In this document: piece after piece, positions 18,377-28,914 of the stretch | Numbering within the stretch: the first letter of the stretch is position 1 | Layout: each line of letters opens with the position of its first letter | Assembly: GCA_025924315.1 (NCBI GenBank) | Contig: JAICIO010000007.1 | Location: 45,982 to 109,981 of the forward strand | DNA: 64,000 nt | Origin: Phycisphaerae bacterium | GTDB lineage: Bacteria; Planctomycetota; Phycisphaerae; Tepidisphaerales; Tepidisphaeraceae | Reading direction: 5' to 3' | Translations under genes and position numbers: made by a program | Notes under the pieces: generated by a model | Seen by the model: the letters and a program-made list of their open reading frames with translations, nothing else | Database searches by the model: none | What the model was told of the DNA's origin: nothing

Positions 18377-19813
18377 CTACTGCTCCATCTTGTAGGTGAA
18401 GGCGATCGTGTAGGTCGCGTCGTGCGTTTTGCTGTCGCTTTCGACCATGCCGAGGTTGCGCACATCGCTGAACTTTGGATGCTTGTTGAGCTTCTCCATC
18501 AGGTTGATGACCGAGCGCTGATCGGTTGTCTTGCCGATGATCTGGCCTTTGCCGTTATCAGCGAGTTTGAAGCTCGTGACCCAGATATGCGTGTCGTCGC
18601 CGTAGGCGAGCGCAATGTCACGCATGGCCTCGAGCATCGGCGGACGAGAAGCGAAATAACCGCGGCTGTATTTCGCACGATCGATCTGGACCTGCGCGGC
18701 GTCGGCGGTCGGCTTGATCTCCTTGATCTGGGCGTCGAGATCGGCCAGTTCCGATTCTTTATGATGAACCGAGAAGAACAGCAATGCGATGGCGAGCACC
18801 GCGATGCTGCCAGCAATTCCGCCCCAGACCGCCTTGCGACCGAAACGCTTTTCCGGCGGCGGAGTTAGACGCGACTCCGTGAAATTGACGGGAATCGTGC
18901 TCGGCTTCGAAGCCGCGAGCGCCAGCGCGAGCGCTGGTGCGAAATAGCCGGGCGATTGCGGCTGGTCCGATGCGTCCGTCGAGCGGTCGATCGGTGAAAG
19001 GCCGAGCATTCGCGTGCCGTCGTCGCTCTTTACGTCGAGGCCAAGGCGTTGCGAAAGCTCGCCGACTTTTTCCTGCGGGACGCCCACGCCGTCGAGCAGC
19101 ACCATCTCGCGGCGGCCGACCGTTCCGTTCGTCGCTGAGAGCGTCACGCTGCGTTTCAGCTCCGCGCCGAGCGTCGCAATTGAATGCGTGTTGTCGCCGT
19201 TGACGACGTACGCCAAATGCCGCAGCAGCCGAGGAGAACCGGCTTGCCGCCAGACCAGCTCCGCACCGCCGCGGCTCAGAACCAGCATCGTCGCATCTTT
19301 TTCCGCTTTATCGATCGCGGCGCTGAGCGCCAGGCCGGTCGAGGTAATCGCTTCGATCGACATGCCTGCGGCGTCGATCAGCTGCTGAACCTTTTCGAGC
19401 CGCGCTTTGGGCACGCCGACGAGCAGCACCTTGCTCGCAATCGATGTGCTGGTTTCGCCCGCGTAATCGAACAGCATCTCTCCGCTTTCGCTCACCGCCA
19501 GCCGCTCCGCCTGAAGCCGTAGCGTGGCCCGCGCCTGATCCTGCCCCGCGGGCGGAACATCGCGCTCGATCGCAATCAGCCAGCGCGCGGGCAATCCAAC
19601 CATGGCGCGCGACGCGGAGAATTTCTTCGCCCGCAGAAACGCCGCGAGCGCCTGCCCCGCGGCGTCCGGTTTGTCGAGCGACATGTCGGCGGGAAACACG
19701 AACGTCGCGGTGCGGCGCACGGTGCGACGATCGGCGGTCACCTGCACTTCCGCGCAAGCGACGGAGCGCTCACCGACCGCCAGGCCAAGGAAACTGCTCG
19801 TTCGTCCGATCAT
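18377..19813 (-). CDS. gspL: GspL/PilM-N-like type II secretion platform protein
   Basis: 478 residues from ATG 19813, which overlaps the stop of gspK by one base (TAATG). The first 330 residues have the actin-like fold pattern of PilM/GspL (SFLGLAVGERSVACAEV, VGLPARWLIAIERDVPP, and a pairing of SIEAITSTGLAL with LVLSRGGAELVW). One transmembrane helix (GGIAGSIAVLAIALLFFSV, about 370-390) and a coiled coil plus ferredoxin-like domain resembling PilN follow. It should recruit the ATPase GspE to the inner-membrane platform. Confidence 0.85.
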   Translation of the reverse strand: MIGRTSSFLGLAVGERSVACAEVQVTADRRTVRRTATFVFPADMSLDKPDAAGQALAAFLRAKKFSASRAMVGLPARWLIAIERDVPPAGQDQARATLRLQAERLAVSESGEMLFDYAGETSTSIASKVLLVGVPKARLEKVQQLIDAAGMSIEAITSTGLALSAAIDKAEKDATMLVLSRGGAELVWRQAGSPRLLRHLAYVVNGDNTHSIATLGAELKRSVTLSATNGTVGRREMVLLDGVGVPQEKVGELSQRLGLDVKSDDGTRMLGLSPIDRSTDASDQPQSPGYFAPALALALAASKPSTIPVNFTESRLTPPPEKRFGRKAVWGGIAGSIAVLAIALLFFSVHHKESELADLDAQIKEIKPTADAAQVQIDRAKYSRGYFASRPPMLEAMRDIALAYGDDTHIWVTSFKLADNGKGQIIGKTTDQRSVINLMEKLNKHPKFSDVRNLGMVESDSKTHDATYTIAFTYKMEQ

Positions 19814-21333
19814 TAAAATGCGCCTCCCGGGCCGCCCATTTGCGCTCCACTCGGCCCGCTGCTGACCCCGCTGCCTGCCGCCCAGTTGCCCGGACCCTGG
19901 CCGGCGCGAATCGAGGCGAGAATCTGGGGATCCATCGGCCAACCGCGATCGGTCATGTCGCGACGGAAAACGATCTGCGGCGTACCGCTGGAGTTATCTA
20001 TCACAATTTTCACTCGTTTGAACGCGCGGCCGTTTCCACTGACAGCCAAAATGTCCGCGGAGAACTGCGACGACGTCGTCGTGATCTGATTGCCCAGGCC
20101 TATCGCCTTCGTTCCCAGCGCCGTCTTCACCCAGGAAATAGAATCCGGCGTGTTATTGGTCTGACGATTCGCGATCAGCTTGTCGGCATCGTCTTCGGTC
20201 AATCCATTTAGAGTAAGCAGCACTGCCCGCGGCGCGGCGTTAATGTCGATGCGACCCACGGTGGTTTGCGAGCGGCTGAACGTCAGCACGCTGTTCACCA
20301 GGTCCATATCCGAGTCCTTCACCTGCTGCTTCTGGCAGAAATCGAAAATGTCCTCGAATCCACGGCTGCTGTTCCGCTTGCTCGGCATGCTGTTGGCGAT
20401 GCGATCCGCCTCGGCTTTATCAATCACGCTTTCGAGCTTTGTGCGCGTCGTGCTGCGTCCGGCGGTGTTCGGATTCACCTTGGTTTCGCCGCTCGAATCG
20501 GTGCCCGAATCCTGACTCCACACCGTGAGCAGATCGAAAATGCCTCGCGCGAGTTGCGGATCGGTCACCTGCGTGCCGTTGAATCCGACGTTCGAGCCGG
20601 TGCTGACCTGACCGAGCGGCGGCGCGCCGCCGATGCCGTAGAGCAATTCGCGCAGCGTTTCCGGCGTTTCCGCCTGGATCATCATCATCTCTTCGACCGA
20701 CTCAAACGGCGCATTCTTCGCGTACGTCTCGTTGCCCGAAGGCGACGGATCCTGATCTTCATCCCGCCAATCGACGATCGCGCCGGCGATGTCGTCCATC
20801 ATGCCCGGCAGCATCATCAGCTGGTCGTAGGTCGCGGTGTTGAGGTTCAGCTTTCCGCCTTCTTTGACCATGCCGAAAACCGGCAAGGTCGGGTCGTCGT
20901 AATCCGGCCGCAACACCCAGAACCAACCATCGCCGATCTGAATGCCGGCGAACTGATCGTCGGTCACGTTGTCGATGTCCGTGTTGCCTTCGGTGATCAG
21001 CAGCGCCTGCAGATATTGCTCTGCCCCGCGCTCAATCGCGGAGGCCTGCACCGTCGCGGCCTGGTTCGCCGCCGCCATCGACTCGACGCGCATCGAGCGG
21101 CCCATCACAAGCACCGTCGCCGCGAGCGCCATCGTCACGATGATCACGATGACGAGTATGGCCCCGCGTCGTGGACGCGCTGCTCGCACCGTATGCATTT
21201 TGGTGGCACAGGCATTCCTGCCTGTGATCGGTCGATGTACGCATCGACCGATATCGGTCGCGGAATACCGCGCCCGATCACCGACAGGAATGTCGGTGCC
21301 ACCAGCCATCGAAGATGCACGCGAAAGAATCAT
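19813..21333 (-). CDS. gspK: Minor pseudopilin GspK
   Basis: 506 residues when read from ATG 21333, which overlaps the gspJ stop (ATGA at 21330-21333). The prepilin cleavage/hydrophobic region is RPRRGAILVIVIIVTMALAA, followed by the large GspK domain with helix-hairpin-helix-like parts (KLNLNTATYDQLMMLPGM, GRIDINAAPRAVLLTLNG). Residues about 10-46 are encoded by a composite repeat (21202-21303) read through in frame, giving a leader of roughly 57 residues. An alternative ATG at 21198 gives a normal 11-residue leader but lacks a Shine-Dalgarno. GspK caps the pseudopilus tip with GspI and GspJ. Confidence 0.9.
   Translation of the reverse strand: MILSRASSMAGGTDIPVGDRARYSATDIGRCVHRPITGRNACATKMHTVRAARPRRGAILVIVIIVTMALAATVLVMGRSMRVESMAAANQAATVQASAIERGAEQYLQALLITEGNTDIDNVTDDQFAGIQIGDGWFWVLRPDYDDPTLPVFGMVKEGGKLNLNTATYDQLMMLPGMMDDIAGAIVDWRDEDQDPSPSGNETYAKNAPFESVEEMMMIQAETPETLRELLYGIGGAPPLGQVSTGSNVGFNGTQVTDPQLARGIFDLLTVWSQDSGTDSSGETKVNPNTAGRSTTRTKLESVIDKAEADRIANSMPSKRNSSRGFEDIFDFCQKQQVKDSDMDLVNSVLTFSRSQTTVGRIDINAAPRAVLLTLNGLTEDDADKLIANRQTNNTPDSISWVKTALGTKAIGLGNQITTTSSQFSADILAVSGNGRAFKRVKIVIDNSSGTPQIVFRRDMTDRGWPMDPQILASIRAGQGPGNWAAGSGVSSGPSGAQMGGPGGAF
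21202..21303. repeat. Family K composite hairpin repeat inside gspK leader
   Basis: Outer ends GGTGGCACAGGC and GTCGGTGCCACC are inverted. Inside are several consecutive small hairpins: ACAGGCATTCCTGCCTGT, GGTCGATG..CATCGACC, CGCGGAATACCGCG and CCGACAGGAATGTCGG. Similar modules occur at 22464 and 63925. Confidence 0.82.
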
Positions 21334-22031
21334 TGCAATCCCACTGGATCACCGGTCGAGGCATCCGTCGGCTTCGCGGTCGCAAGCGGAACGATCTTCG
21401 TGATCCGCTGCGTTCGAGCGTTCTGGTCGTTCGGATCGCTTCCCGGCAGCGCGATATCGAGCGTGAACGACACCGCCAATGGCAGCGCATCGCCGACGGT
21501 CGTCGAATCCCACGTCTCCTGCCACTGCGTTCCGTCGTAATACCGCAGTGAAAAACTTCGCACGCCGCGGCAAAGGACTTCCTCTTCTGGCTGTTGCTGT
21601 TCCTGCGAGATCAAATCGCGCGTGATCTGACGCACCAGCACCGGTGGATTCGTATCCGTGTGCAGCAGCAGCACGATCTTGCGCACGCCGTCCGACAGCG
21701 GCTGATCCTGCGCGCTTTCATCCTTGCCCATCGCGAAGAACTCGACGGTATCGGCATCGCCCGTCCCGCCGCCCTGGTGCTGCCCCACAAACTCATACGC
21801 CATCGCCGGCGGAGCTTTCAGCGGCAGGACATTCTCAAGATCGCTCTTGATCAGATCCGCGGCGATCGACGCGGCTCGCGCCGGCTCGACCGCGTCGCTG
21901 GCGCTGCGCTTCGCCTTGTTCGCGACGTTGATCGCGTTGTACATCGACAACGTGATGATCGCGACCATTCCCATCACGAGGATGAGCTCGAGCAGGCTGA
22001 ATCCGCGAGGTTGTGAGGGCCTGCGCTTCAT
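21330..22031 (-). CDS. gspJ: Minor pseudopilin GspJ-like
   Basis: 233 residues. ATG 22031 gives a short basic leader and the type IV prepilin motif RGFSLLELILVMGMVAIITL, with cleavage after Gly and Glu at +5. The start overlaps the gspI stop (ATGA at 22028-22031). The remaining domain (EFVGQHQGGGTGDADTVEFF, VLCRGVRSFSLRYYDGTQW) fits GspJ. It is expected to be part of the I-J-K tip complex of the pseudopilus. Confidence 0.9.
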   Translation of the reverse strand: MKRRPSQPRGFSLLELILVMGMVAIITLSMYNAINVANKAKRSASDAVEPARAASIAADLIKSDLENVLPLKAPPAMAYEFVGQHQGGGTGDADTVEFFAMGKDESAQDQPLSDGVRKIVLLLHTDTNPPVLVRQITRDLISQEQQQPEEEVLCRGVRSFSLRYYDGTQWQETWDSTTVGDALPLAVSFTLDIALPGSDPNDQNARTQRITKIVPLATAKPTDASTGDPVGLQ

Positions 22032-22594
22032 TGCGATGAATCGAGTCCGAGCCCGCTGTTCGTGCTTGTTGAACTGCTTCCGCCGGAGCTGTTGTTCGTG
22101 TCGTAGACAAGCGTCGACGCGGCGAAGTTGTATTGCTGTCCGCGCTGCGTCCACGAGACCTGTACGCGCACTTCATCGAGTCCGTAATCGCGCTGCTGGG
22201 TCTGCAGCGTCCAGCGATAGTCCGGATGATCCGGATTGAAATCGCCGGACAAACCGTTCTGCTGCCAATCGCCGGTCAACACGACTTCGTTCAGCTTTTG
22301 ATCCGCCAATTGCGCCGCGACGTTCATGTGCTTCGCATTCGACGCCGCCGCGAGCGAAAGCGAAACCCCGCGCATCGCGACGGGCAGGACGATGCCAAGA
22401 ATCACCAGCGCCGCGAGCACTTCGATGAGCGTAAAGCCTGTATGAGTCGCGCCGCGGGCGCTCGGTGGGACAGACATTCCTGTCTGTCTCGGGGCGATGT
22501 AATCATCGACCCGATTCGACCGCGGAGTACCGCGTTCGATGGCAGATCCCGGCGCGCCGGGACCCCACGGAAGATGGACCGCGCGATGCATCAT
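22028..22594 (-). CDS. gspI: Minor pseudopilin GspI
   Basis: 188 residues from ATG 22594, which overlaps the gspH stop (ATGA at 22591-22594). The prepilin motif TGFTLIEVLAALVILGIVLP begins only about 50 residues in, because a composite repeat (22464-22568) is read in frame between the start and the motif. An internal ATG in the repeat would give a 14-residue leader. The globular part (LADQKLNEVVLTGDW, VRVQVSWTQRGQQY) matches GspI. Typical GspI leaders are 6-10 residues, so this one is anomalous. Confidence 0.9.
   Translation of the reverse strand: MMHRAVHLPWGPGAPGSAIERGTPRSNRVDDYIAPRQTGMSVPPSARGATHTGFTLIEVLAALVILGIVLPVAMRGVSLSLAAASNAKHMNVAAQLADQKLNEVVLTGDWQQNGLSGDFNPDHPDYRWTLQTQQRDYGLDEVRVQVSWTQRGQQYNFAASTLVYDTNNSSGGSSSTSTNSGLGLDSSQ
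22464..22568. repeat. Family K composite hairpin repeat inside gspI leader
   Basis: It starts GGTGGGACAGACATTCCTGTC like the copy at 21202, then has the same kind of modules (GATGTAATCATC, CCGCGGAGTACCGCG), but ends in a different hairpin (CCCGGCGCGCCGGG) where the other copy repeats its first module. Confidence 0.78.
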
Positions 22595-23085
22595 GTTCGT
22601 TGCTGCCCCGTTCGATCGATCAAAAACCCTTCCGCAGGCGATCGGCACGTGACGTCGATCGATCCCGCGTTATCTGAAAAACGCGCCGTCGCGACCATCG
22701 ATCGACCGCTCGGGTAAAACTCGATGTACTGCACCGTCGGCGCCGAATCTGACGTCACCTGCATCTGCACGCCGTCGGGCAATTGAAACACCTGCCCGAA
22801 ATCCGATCCGACGTTCACAAACTGCTGACCGTCCTGCATCGTGACCCAATACGTCCGCGCCTGCGGATCGACATACAGCCGATAGGTCTTGCATTCCGCG
22901 ATTGCCTGGGTGTGCGCGAAGCGCGCCGCCGCGAGGAACTGCTCCGCCGAGTCGCGCAACCGCGACGCGTGACTCCAACCGCTGAGCGAAGGCGCCGCGA
23001 TTGCCATCGCGATGCACAGAATCACCATCACGAGCACCAGCTCGAGAAGCGTGAACCCGCGATGCTCGTGGCGTGAGATTTTCAT
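22591..23085 (-). CDS. gspH: Minor pseudopilin GspH
   Basis: 164 residues. The leader MKISRHEHRG is followed by the prepilin motif FTLLELVLVMVILCIAMAIA and the GspH beta-rich domain (AEQFLAAARFAHTQAIAECK, FYPSGRS). Normal leader length and normal family size. The next gene, gspI, overlaps in ATGA; gspG lies 44 bases upstream, separated by half of a family A palindrome. Confidence 0.93.
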   Translation of the reverse strand: MKISRHEHRGFTLLELVLVMVILCIAMAIAAPSLSGWSHASRLRDSAEQFLAAARFAHTQAIAECKTYRLYVDPQARTYWVTMQDGQQFVNVGSDFGQVFQLPDGVQMQVTSDSAPTVQYIEFYPSGRSMVATARFSDNAGSIDVTCRSPAEGFLIDRTGQQRT

Positions 23086-23105
23086 CGCGACTCATCCAAC
23101 TCCGC

Positions 23106-23134
23106 GTAGGGTCCGCTTCAGCGGACCGGTTACT
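23106..23134. repeat. Half copy of family A palindrome at the gspG stop
   Basis: A single arm, GTAGGGTCCGCTTCAGCGG then ACCGGTTACT, lies between gspG and gspH. Read on the minus strand, its TAACCGGT end supplies the TAA stop codon of gspG. Confidence 0.85.
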
Positions 23135-23570
23135 TACCGGCCGGGTTGTTCGACCAGTTCGTGATGTCGTCGCCGCCTTCGCGGCCGTCGGGGCCCATCG
23201 AGAAGAGGTCGAAACCGCTCGTGTTGTGCGTGCCGGGTTGGCGATACACGTACGCATTCCCCCACGGATCAACCGGGACGCCCTTCTTGATGTACGGGCC
23301 GTGCCAGTTCTGCACGTTCGGCGGAGCGTTGACCAGCGCGCCGACGCCTTCGTCGTTGCTCGGATAGCGCCCGGTGTCGGTTTCGAATGCTTCGATCGCG
23401 TTGTCGATGTTGTTCACGTCGGTCGTGGCGGCGGTGACGCGCGCCTGTTCCGATCGGCCCGCGAAGCGCGGCACGACGACCGCGGCGAGCACCACGAGAA
23501 TCACCATCACGAGCAGCAGCTCGATGAGCGTGAAGGCTTTGCGAGTTCGTCGAACGAATCGAGTTTTCAT
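23130..23570 (-). CDS. gspG: Major pseudopilin GspG
   Basis: 146 residues: a basic leader (MKTRFVRRTRKA), the motif FTLIELLLVMVILVVLAAVV, and the GspG C-terminal domain with GRYPSNDEGVGALV, DPWGNAYVYRQPG and GPDGREGGDDI, the calcium-binding loop of major pseudopilins. The start is fixed by the short leader and AAAGGG six bases upstream. It polymerises into the pseudopilus that drives substrates through GspD. Its TAA stop lies in a repeat arm. Confidence 0.96.
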   Translation of the reverse strand: MKTRFVRRTRKAFTLIELLLVMVILVVLAAVVVPRFAGRSEQARVTAATTDVNNIDNAIEAFETDTGRYPSNDEGVGALVNAPPNVQNWHGPYIKKGVPVDPWGNAYVYRQPGTHNTSGFDLFSMGPDGREGGDDITNWSNNPAGK

Positions 23571-23587
23571 GGTCGGCCCTTTTCTGA

Positions 23588-23643
23588 GGCACGGGCAACC
23601 TGCTCGTGCCGTCTTCAACTGCGCGGGCAAATCGCCCGCGCCA
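23588..23643. repeat. Two adjacent snap-back hairpins between gspF and gspG
   Basis: Two hairpins sit side by side: GGCACGGGCAACCTGCTCGTGCC (split here as GGCACGGG and CTCGTGCC arms, 23588-23610) and GCGCGGGC..GCCCGCGC (23621-23642). They share the arm-loop-arm style of the other repeats and fill the only sizeable gap in the operon. Confidence 0.72.
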
Positions 23644-23651
23644 TAAAGTCT

Positions 23652-24877
23652 TTAGTGGACAACGTCCTGCAATGTGAGAATCGGCAGCAGCATCCCGACG
23701 ACGACGATGCCGATCACGACCGCGGTTACGAACAGCATGAACGGCTCGGCCAGCGCAACCAGCATGCGCAAGTTGCGGTCGAGTTCCGATTCGTACGCGA
23801 GCGACAGGCGAATCAATTCCTTGTCGAGCCGGCCGGTTTCTTCCGCGACGGCGACCATTTCCACCACCGACGGCGGAAACAGGACCGGCGTCGCGCCCAG
23901 CGCTTTTGAGAGCGCCGTGCCGCGCTGCACTTCTTCGATCGCGTGTGAAACCGCGTCGGCGAGCGTCTGATTGCCCAGCGATTCCTTCGCAGTTCGGAGC
24001 CCGGAGACCAGGGGCACGCCAGCGCCGACGAGCGTTCCAAGCATTCGGCAGAAACGCACGAGCGCGAAACGCGCCGTTACTTTTCCGATCGCGGGCGTCT
24101 TGAGCATCACGCGCTCGAGAAATCGCCGGCCGGATTCGGTCGTCAGCGAGCGGCGCATCCACACCACGCCGAAGATCACAGCCAGCGCAACCGCCCATCC
24201 GTATTTCGTGACGAGGTGGCTCGCCGCGACGATCATCTGCGTGAGCCAGGGAAGCTGTCCGCCGAAATCGGCAAACACGCTCGTGAATTTCGGAATGAAA
24301 AACGTCAGCAGAAAGATCAGCACGCCGCAGGCGAAGAAGCCGAGCACGCACGGATAAATGAGCGCCGCCTTCACCTTGCCCTTCAGATCCTGTTCGCGGG
24401 TGCGGAAGTCGGCGATCTGTTCGAGCACGACGGGCAAAAACCCGCCCGCTTCGCCGGCGCGGACCATCGCGACGTAGACCGTCGAGAACGTTTTCGGCCA
24501 CTTCGCGAGCGCGTCGGCGAATGAGACACCACTGACCACATCGTCGTGCACTTGCTGCCAGACATTCCGCGCCGCGGCGTTCGAAGCTTCACGACGAAGC
24601 AGATGCAACGCGCGGGAGAGCGGAAGACCGGCCGCGAGCAGATTCGCGAGCTCGCGCGTGAAGGTTTCAACCGCGCCTTGTGGAACTTTCGTCGCGGTCG
24701 AGACCTTTGCCGCCTTTTCAACCGCGTGGCCATTGGCGGCCTTCTGCTCTTCGATCGCGACAGGCGAAAGCCCGCGGCCGAAGATCTGGTCCATCGCCGC
24801 GGCGCGATTGTCCGCCGTCGCCGTGCCGGAAGTGCGGCGCCCTTCGCGATCCAAAGCTGTGTAGGCGAAGACCGCCA

Positions 24878-24878
<1 letters not shown>
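23652..24878 (-). CDS. gspF: Type II secretion inner-membrane protein GspF
   Basis: 408 residues with two T2SSF domains (FTRELANLLAAGLPLSRAL at about 66 and FCRMLGTLVGAGVPLVSGL at about 270) separated and followed by transmembrane helices (LIYPCVLGFFACGVLIFLLTFF; FMLFVTAVVIGIVVVGMLLPI). It is the platform protein that couples GspE to the pseudopilus. ATG 24878 overlaps the gspE stop by one base (TGATG). Length and motifs are typical. Confidence 0.96.
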
Positions 24879-26638
<1,760 letters not shown>

Positions 26639-26683
26639 TGGTCTCTCCGGAAATGGTTGCGCTCGGGGTTCAGGGCTCGGCTT

Positions 26684-26755
26684 TGTAGGGTGCGCTTCAG
26701 CGCACCGGTTATTTCTACATTCTCGAATAACGGGTGCGCTTAAGCGCACCCTACG
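26684..26755. repeat. Family A nested palindrome (GGTGCGC type)
   Basis: Arms TGTAGGGTGCGCTTCAGCGC and its inverse flank a short spacer; both arms carry the G-C variant, not the C-G variant seen at 14104. It sits upstream of gspE and is flanked by GGGTTCAGGGCTCGG and CCCTCGG-type words that may be an older repeat it inserted into. Confidence 0.85.
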
Positions 26756-26824
26756 AGCGAACCAAGAACCCTCGGCGGACCTCGAGCCTCGACACCCCTC
26801 GTCGAGTTAATCCAAACACTTCAA

Positions 26825-27370
26825 CTACTCAAGCATGCCCATCAGGACGAGGGCGGCCACCTGGCGTGCCGTCAGCACTTCGCTGAGGTCCTTCTGGGCG
26901 GCCTTCAGGTCCGTGCGGGCCTTGTCGCGCGCCGAACGAAGGGCACTCAGCTTCGCGTTGATCTCGTCAACCGAAGCGTCCTTCTTGTCGAGCGTGTTCT
27001 TCAGATCTTCCTGAGCCTTCTGCACGTCGCTCTTGGGCTGGCTGCTGGTGTCGCTGCCGCGATCGCGACCGCTGCGGCTGAACATCATTCCCATGTTGAC
27101 GCGCGAGTCGCGCTGGATGTTCATCACCTTGTCCACCTTGGGCTGGATGACTTTCCACTCGTCATCCGTCGGGTTGCCGAGCTGTTCCTTGATCCTGTCT
27201 TCGATTTGCTGGCGGAACTGCTCGAACCCGCCGCCGCGATTACCACGGTTGCCGCGGTCCTGCTGTGCACCATTGTTGTTGTTATTGCCAGCCTGGTCCT
27301 GCGCCTGCACCATCACCGGCAACATCAGCGCGCCGCTGACCATCGACAACATTGCGATACGACGAAACAT
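26825..27370 (-). CDS. Secreted helical protein of unknown function
   Basis: 181 residues. A signal peptide (AMLSMVSGALMLPVMVQA) is followed by an Asn/Gln/Gly/Arg-rich low-complexity stretch, then mostly helices: FRQQIEDRIKEQLGNPTDDEWKVI and a coiled coil SDVQKAQEDLKNTLDKKD..ALRSARDKARTDLKAAQKDL ending LTARQVAALVLMGMLE. The layout recalls periplasmic Spy/CpxP-type or zinc-resistance helical proteins, but no diagnostic motif was found. GGAG precedes ATG 27370. It is upstream of, and co-oriented with, the secretion operon. Confidence 0.82.
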   Translation of the reverse strand: MFRRIAMLSMVSGALMLPVMVQAQDQAGNNNNNGAQQDRGNRGNRGGGFEQFRQQIEDRIKEQLGNPTDDEWKVIQPKVDKVMNIQRDSRVNMGMMFSRSGRDRGSDTSSQPKSDVQKAQEDLKNTLDKKDASVDEINAKLSALRSARDKARTDLKAAQKDLSEVLTARQVAALVLMGMLE

Positions 27371-27602
27371 GTGACGCTCCTTTCGAGCTCCGAAGTAGTG
27401 GTTCAATCAATGCCCACGCCTACTGTTGCGCGACGCAATGGTTTTCTTCCATCATTCCATCGCGATTCTATAAGCAGGGCTGATTTCACCACTTACGTGG
27501 CTCATCGCTCGGAACGGTTTATCGGACCTTCACCGGTTGCCTCAACTCGAATGGCACAGAGAGATGTGGTGCACACCACACCACTTTGTTCTAATCCCGC
27601 AC

Positions 27603-28835
27603 ATGTCTTTAGAGCTTCGATGGGCCGCTGAAGCGGATTTCGATCGCGTCGCCGAGGCGAGATTGCGCTGTTACGCCGCCTCTCCCGCCGAGTTCAGCAA
27701 ATATCGCGACAACATCTACAGTGGACAGCGAGCGGTCATTGGTGACCACCTCCTCGCCGAGCGCGACGGCCAAGCCGTCGGCACCGCCACCAGCCTCTCG
27801 ATGACCATGTGGGCGCGCGGAAGCGCCTTCCCCGCACAAGGCGTCGCCGACGTCGGCACAGTCAAAACCCATCGCAGAGGCGGCAAATCCAACGAACGCG
27901 GAATCGCTTCGCAGGTGATGAATGAGCTGTTGCGCAAAGCGCGCGAGCGCGGCCAAGTCGTCTCCGCCCTCATGCCTTTCCGAGCCTCGTTCTACGAACA
28001 TTTCGGATATGGTTTAGCGGAGCGGCGCACCGAATGGGTCGTGCCCCTATCGATTCTCCCGCACGGAGATTTCACCGGTTTCCGGTACGCAACGTCCAAC
28101 GACGATGCGCAACTAATAGCCGCGAGGCAACGCCTCGCGGAACGCGGTCAATGCGATTTCCAACGGACCATCGAAACCTGGCGGTTTCACCGCGAGAAGT
28201 TTTGGAATGGTTTCGACATGGTGGATCAGCCCAAACCCGGCGGACCGATCGAAAGCTACATTCATATCCAGGACATCAAACGCGACGACAAAACAATGGT
28301 CCGCGTCGTCGACCGCGGAGCCGATTCGTTCGCGGCCTTTCTCCGCCAACTGCACTTCCTCGCGAGCCTGCGTGATCAGTACTCCGCCGCCGTGATGTAC
28401 CTCCCCGGCGACCTCGATCTGAACCGGCTATTAAAAGAAGTCCAAATCCCCCACCGCCCCGTCGAACACGCGACCGCCCGCGCGTATCCGTTCACCAGAA
28501 TGCAACTCCGCGTGCTCGATCACAAGCGGTTTCTCGAAGGGTTGCATCTGCCGAAGAATGTCACCGGCAAGGCGACGGTCGCGATCAAGGAAACCGAAGG
28601 CGAGCTGAACACGCTTCGCATCGAGTTGTCCGACGGGCGCATGACGGTCACGAAGACGAGCGATGCACCCGACATCGAAGTGACCGACGTGCAGTGGGCG
28701 AGCATCGCGACCGGTGATTCGAGTGCGACGACTCTCGCACGCCTGAACCTGATCCGTGTTCGCAATGCATCGGTGCTACCGGTTCTCGACTCATTGAGCG
28801 TCGGACCCGTTCCATTTTCCAACCAACATTTTTAG
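27603..28835 (+). CDS. Eis-like GNAT acetyltransferase
   Basis: 410 residues with an N-terminal GNAT domain (VADVGTVKTHRRGGKSNERG is the acetyl-CoA-binding loop region, followed by LMPFRASFYEHFGYG), a second GNAT-like half, and a C-terminal sterol-carrier-like domain (LRIELSDGRMTVTKT). This three-part layout is that of the Eis family, which acetylates amines such as aminoglycosides or protein lysines. The C-terminus of Eis takes part in catalysis; here it ends in FSNQHF and is not obviously conserved. A small palindrome at 28120-28140 encodes residues about 173-180 between the domains. Confidence 0.88.
   Translation: MSLELRWAAEADFDRVAEARLRCYAASPAEFSKYRDNIYSGQRAVIGDHLLAERDGQAVGTATSLSMTMWARGSAFPAQGVADVGTVKTHRRGGKSNERGIASQVMNELLRKARERGQVVSALMPFRASFYEHFGYGLAERRTEWVVPLSILPHGDFTGFRYATSNDDAQLIAARQRLAERGQCDFQRTIETWRFHREKFWNGFDMVDQPKPGGPIESYIHIQDIKRDDKTMVRVVDRGADSFAAFLRQLHFLASLRDQYSAAVMYLPGDLDLNRLLKEVQIPHRPVEHATARAYPFTRMQLRVLDHKRFLEGLHLPKNVTGKATVAIKETEGELNTLRIELSDGRMTVTKTSDAPDIEVTDVQWASIATGDSSATTLARLNLIRVRNASVLPVLDSLSVGPVPFSNQHF
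28120..28140. repeat. Single snap-back arm inside the Eis-like coding sequence
   Basis: CCGCGAGGC..GCCTCGCGG hairpin with a three-base loop, flanked by TAG and AAC. It matches the arm style of the element at 3128 and is translated as part of IAARQRLAERG. Confidence 0.65.
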
Positions 28836-28908
28836 CGTTGGGTGCGATTCTGCGCACCGGTTATTTGCTTTTCGAATGAATAACCGGTGCGCTTACGCGC
28901 ACCCTACG
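28836..28908. repeat. Family A nested palindrome (degenerate GGTGCGC type)
   Basis: The left arm is TTGGGTGCGATTCTGCGC and the right arm is its near inverse ending ACCCTACG, with ACCGGTTATT and AATAACCGGT intact. It follows the stop of the Eis-like gene and precedes the next acetyltransferase. Confidence 0.8.
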
Positions 28909-28914
28909 AAGCGG

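Noticed and set aside
26639..26749. Longer N-terminus for GspE (extra 37 residues)
   Set aside because: The extra part translates a family A repeat, while GTG 26638 has a good ribosome site and gives the normal domain start.
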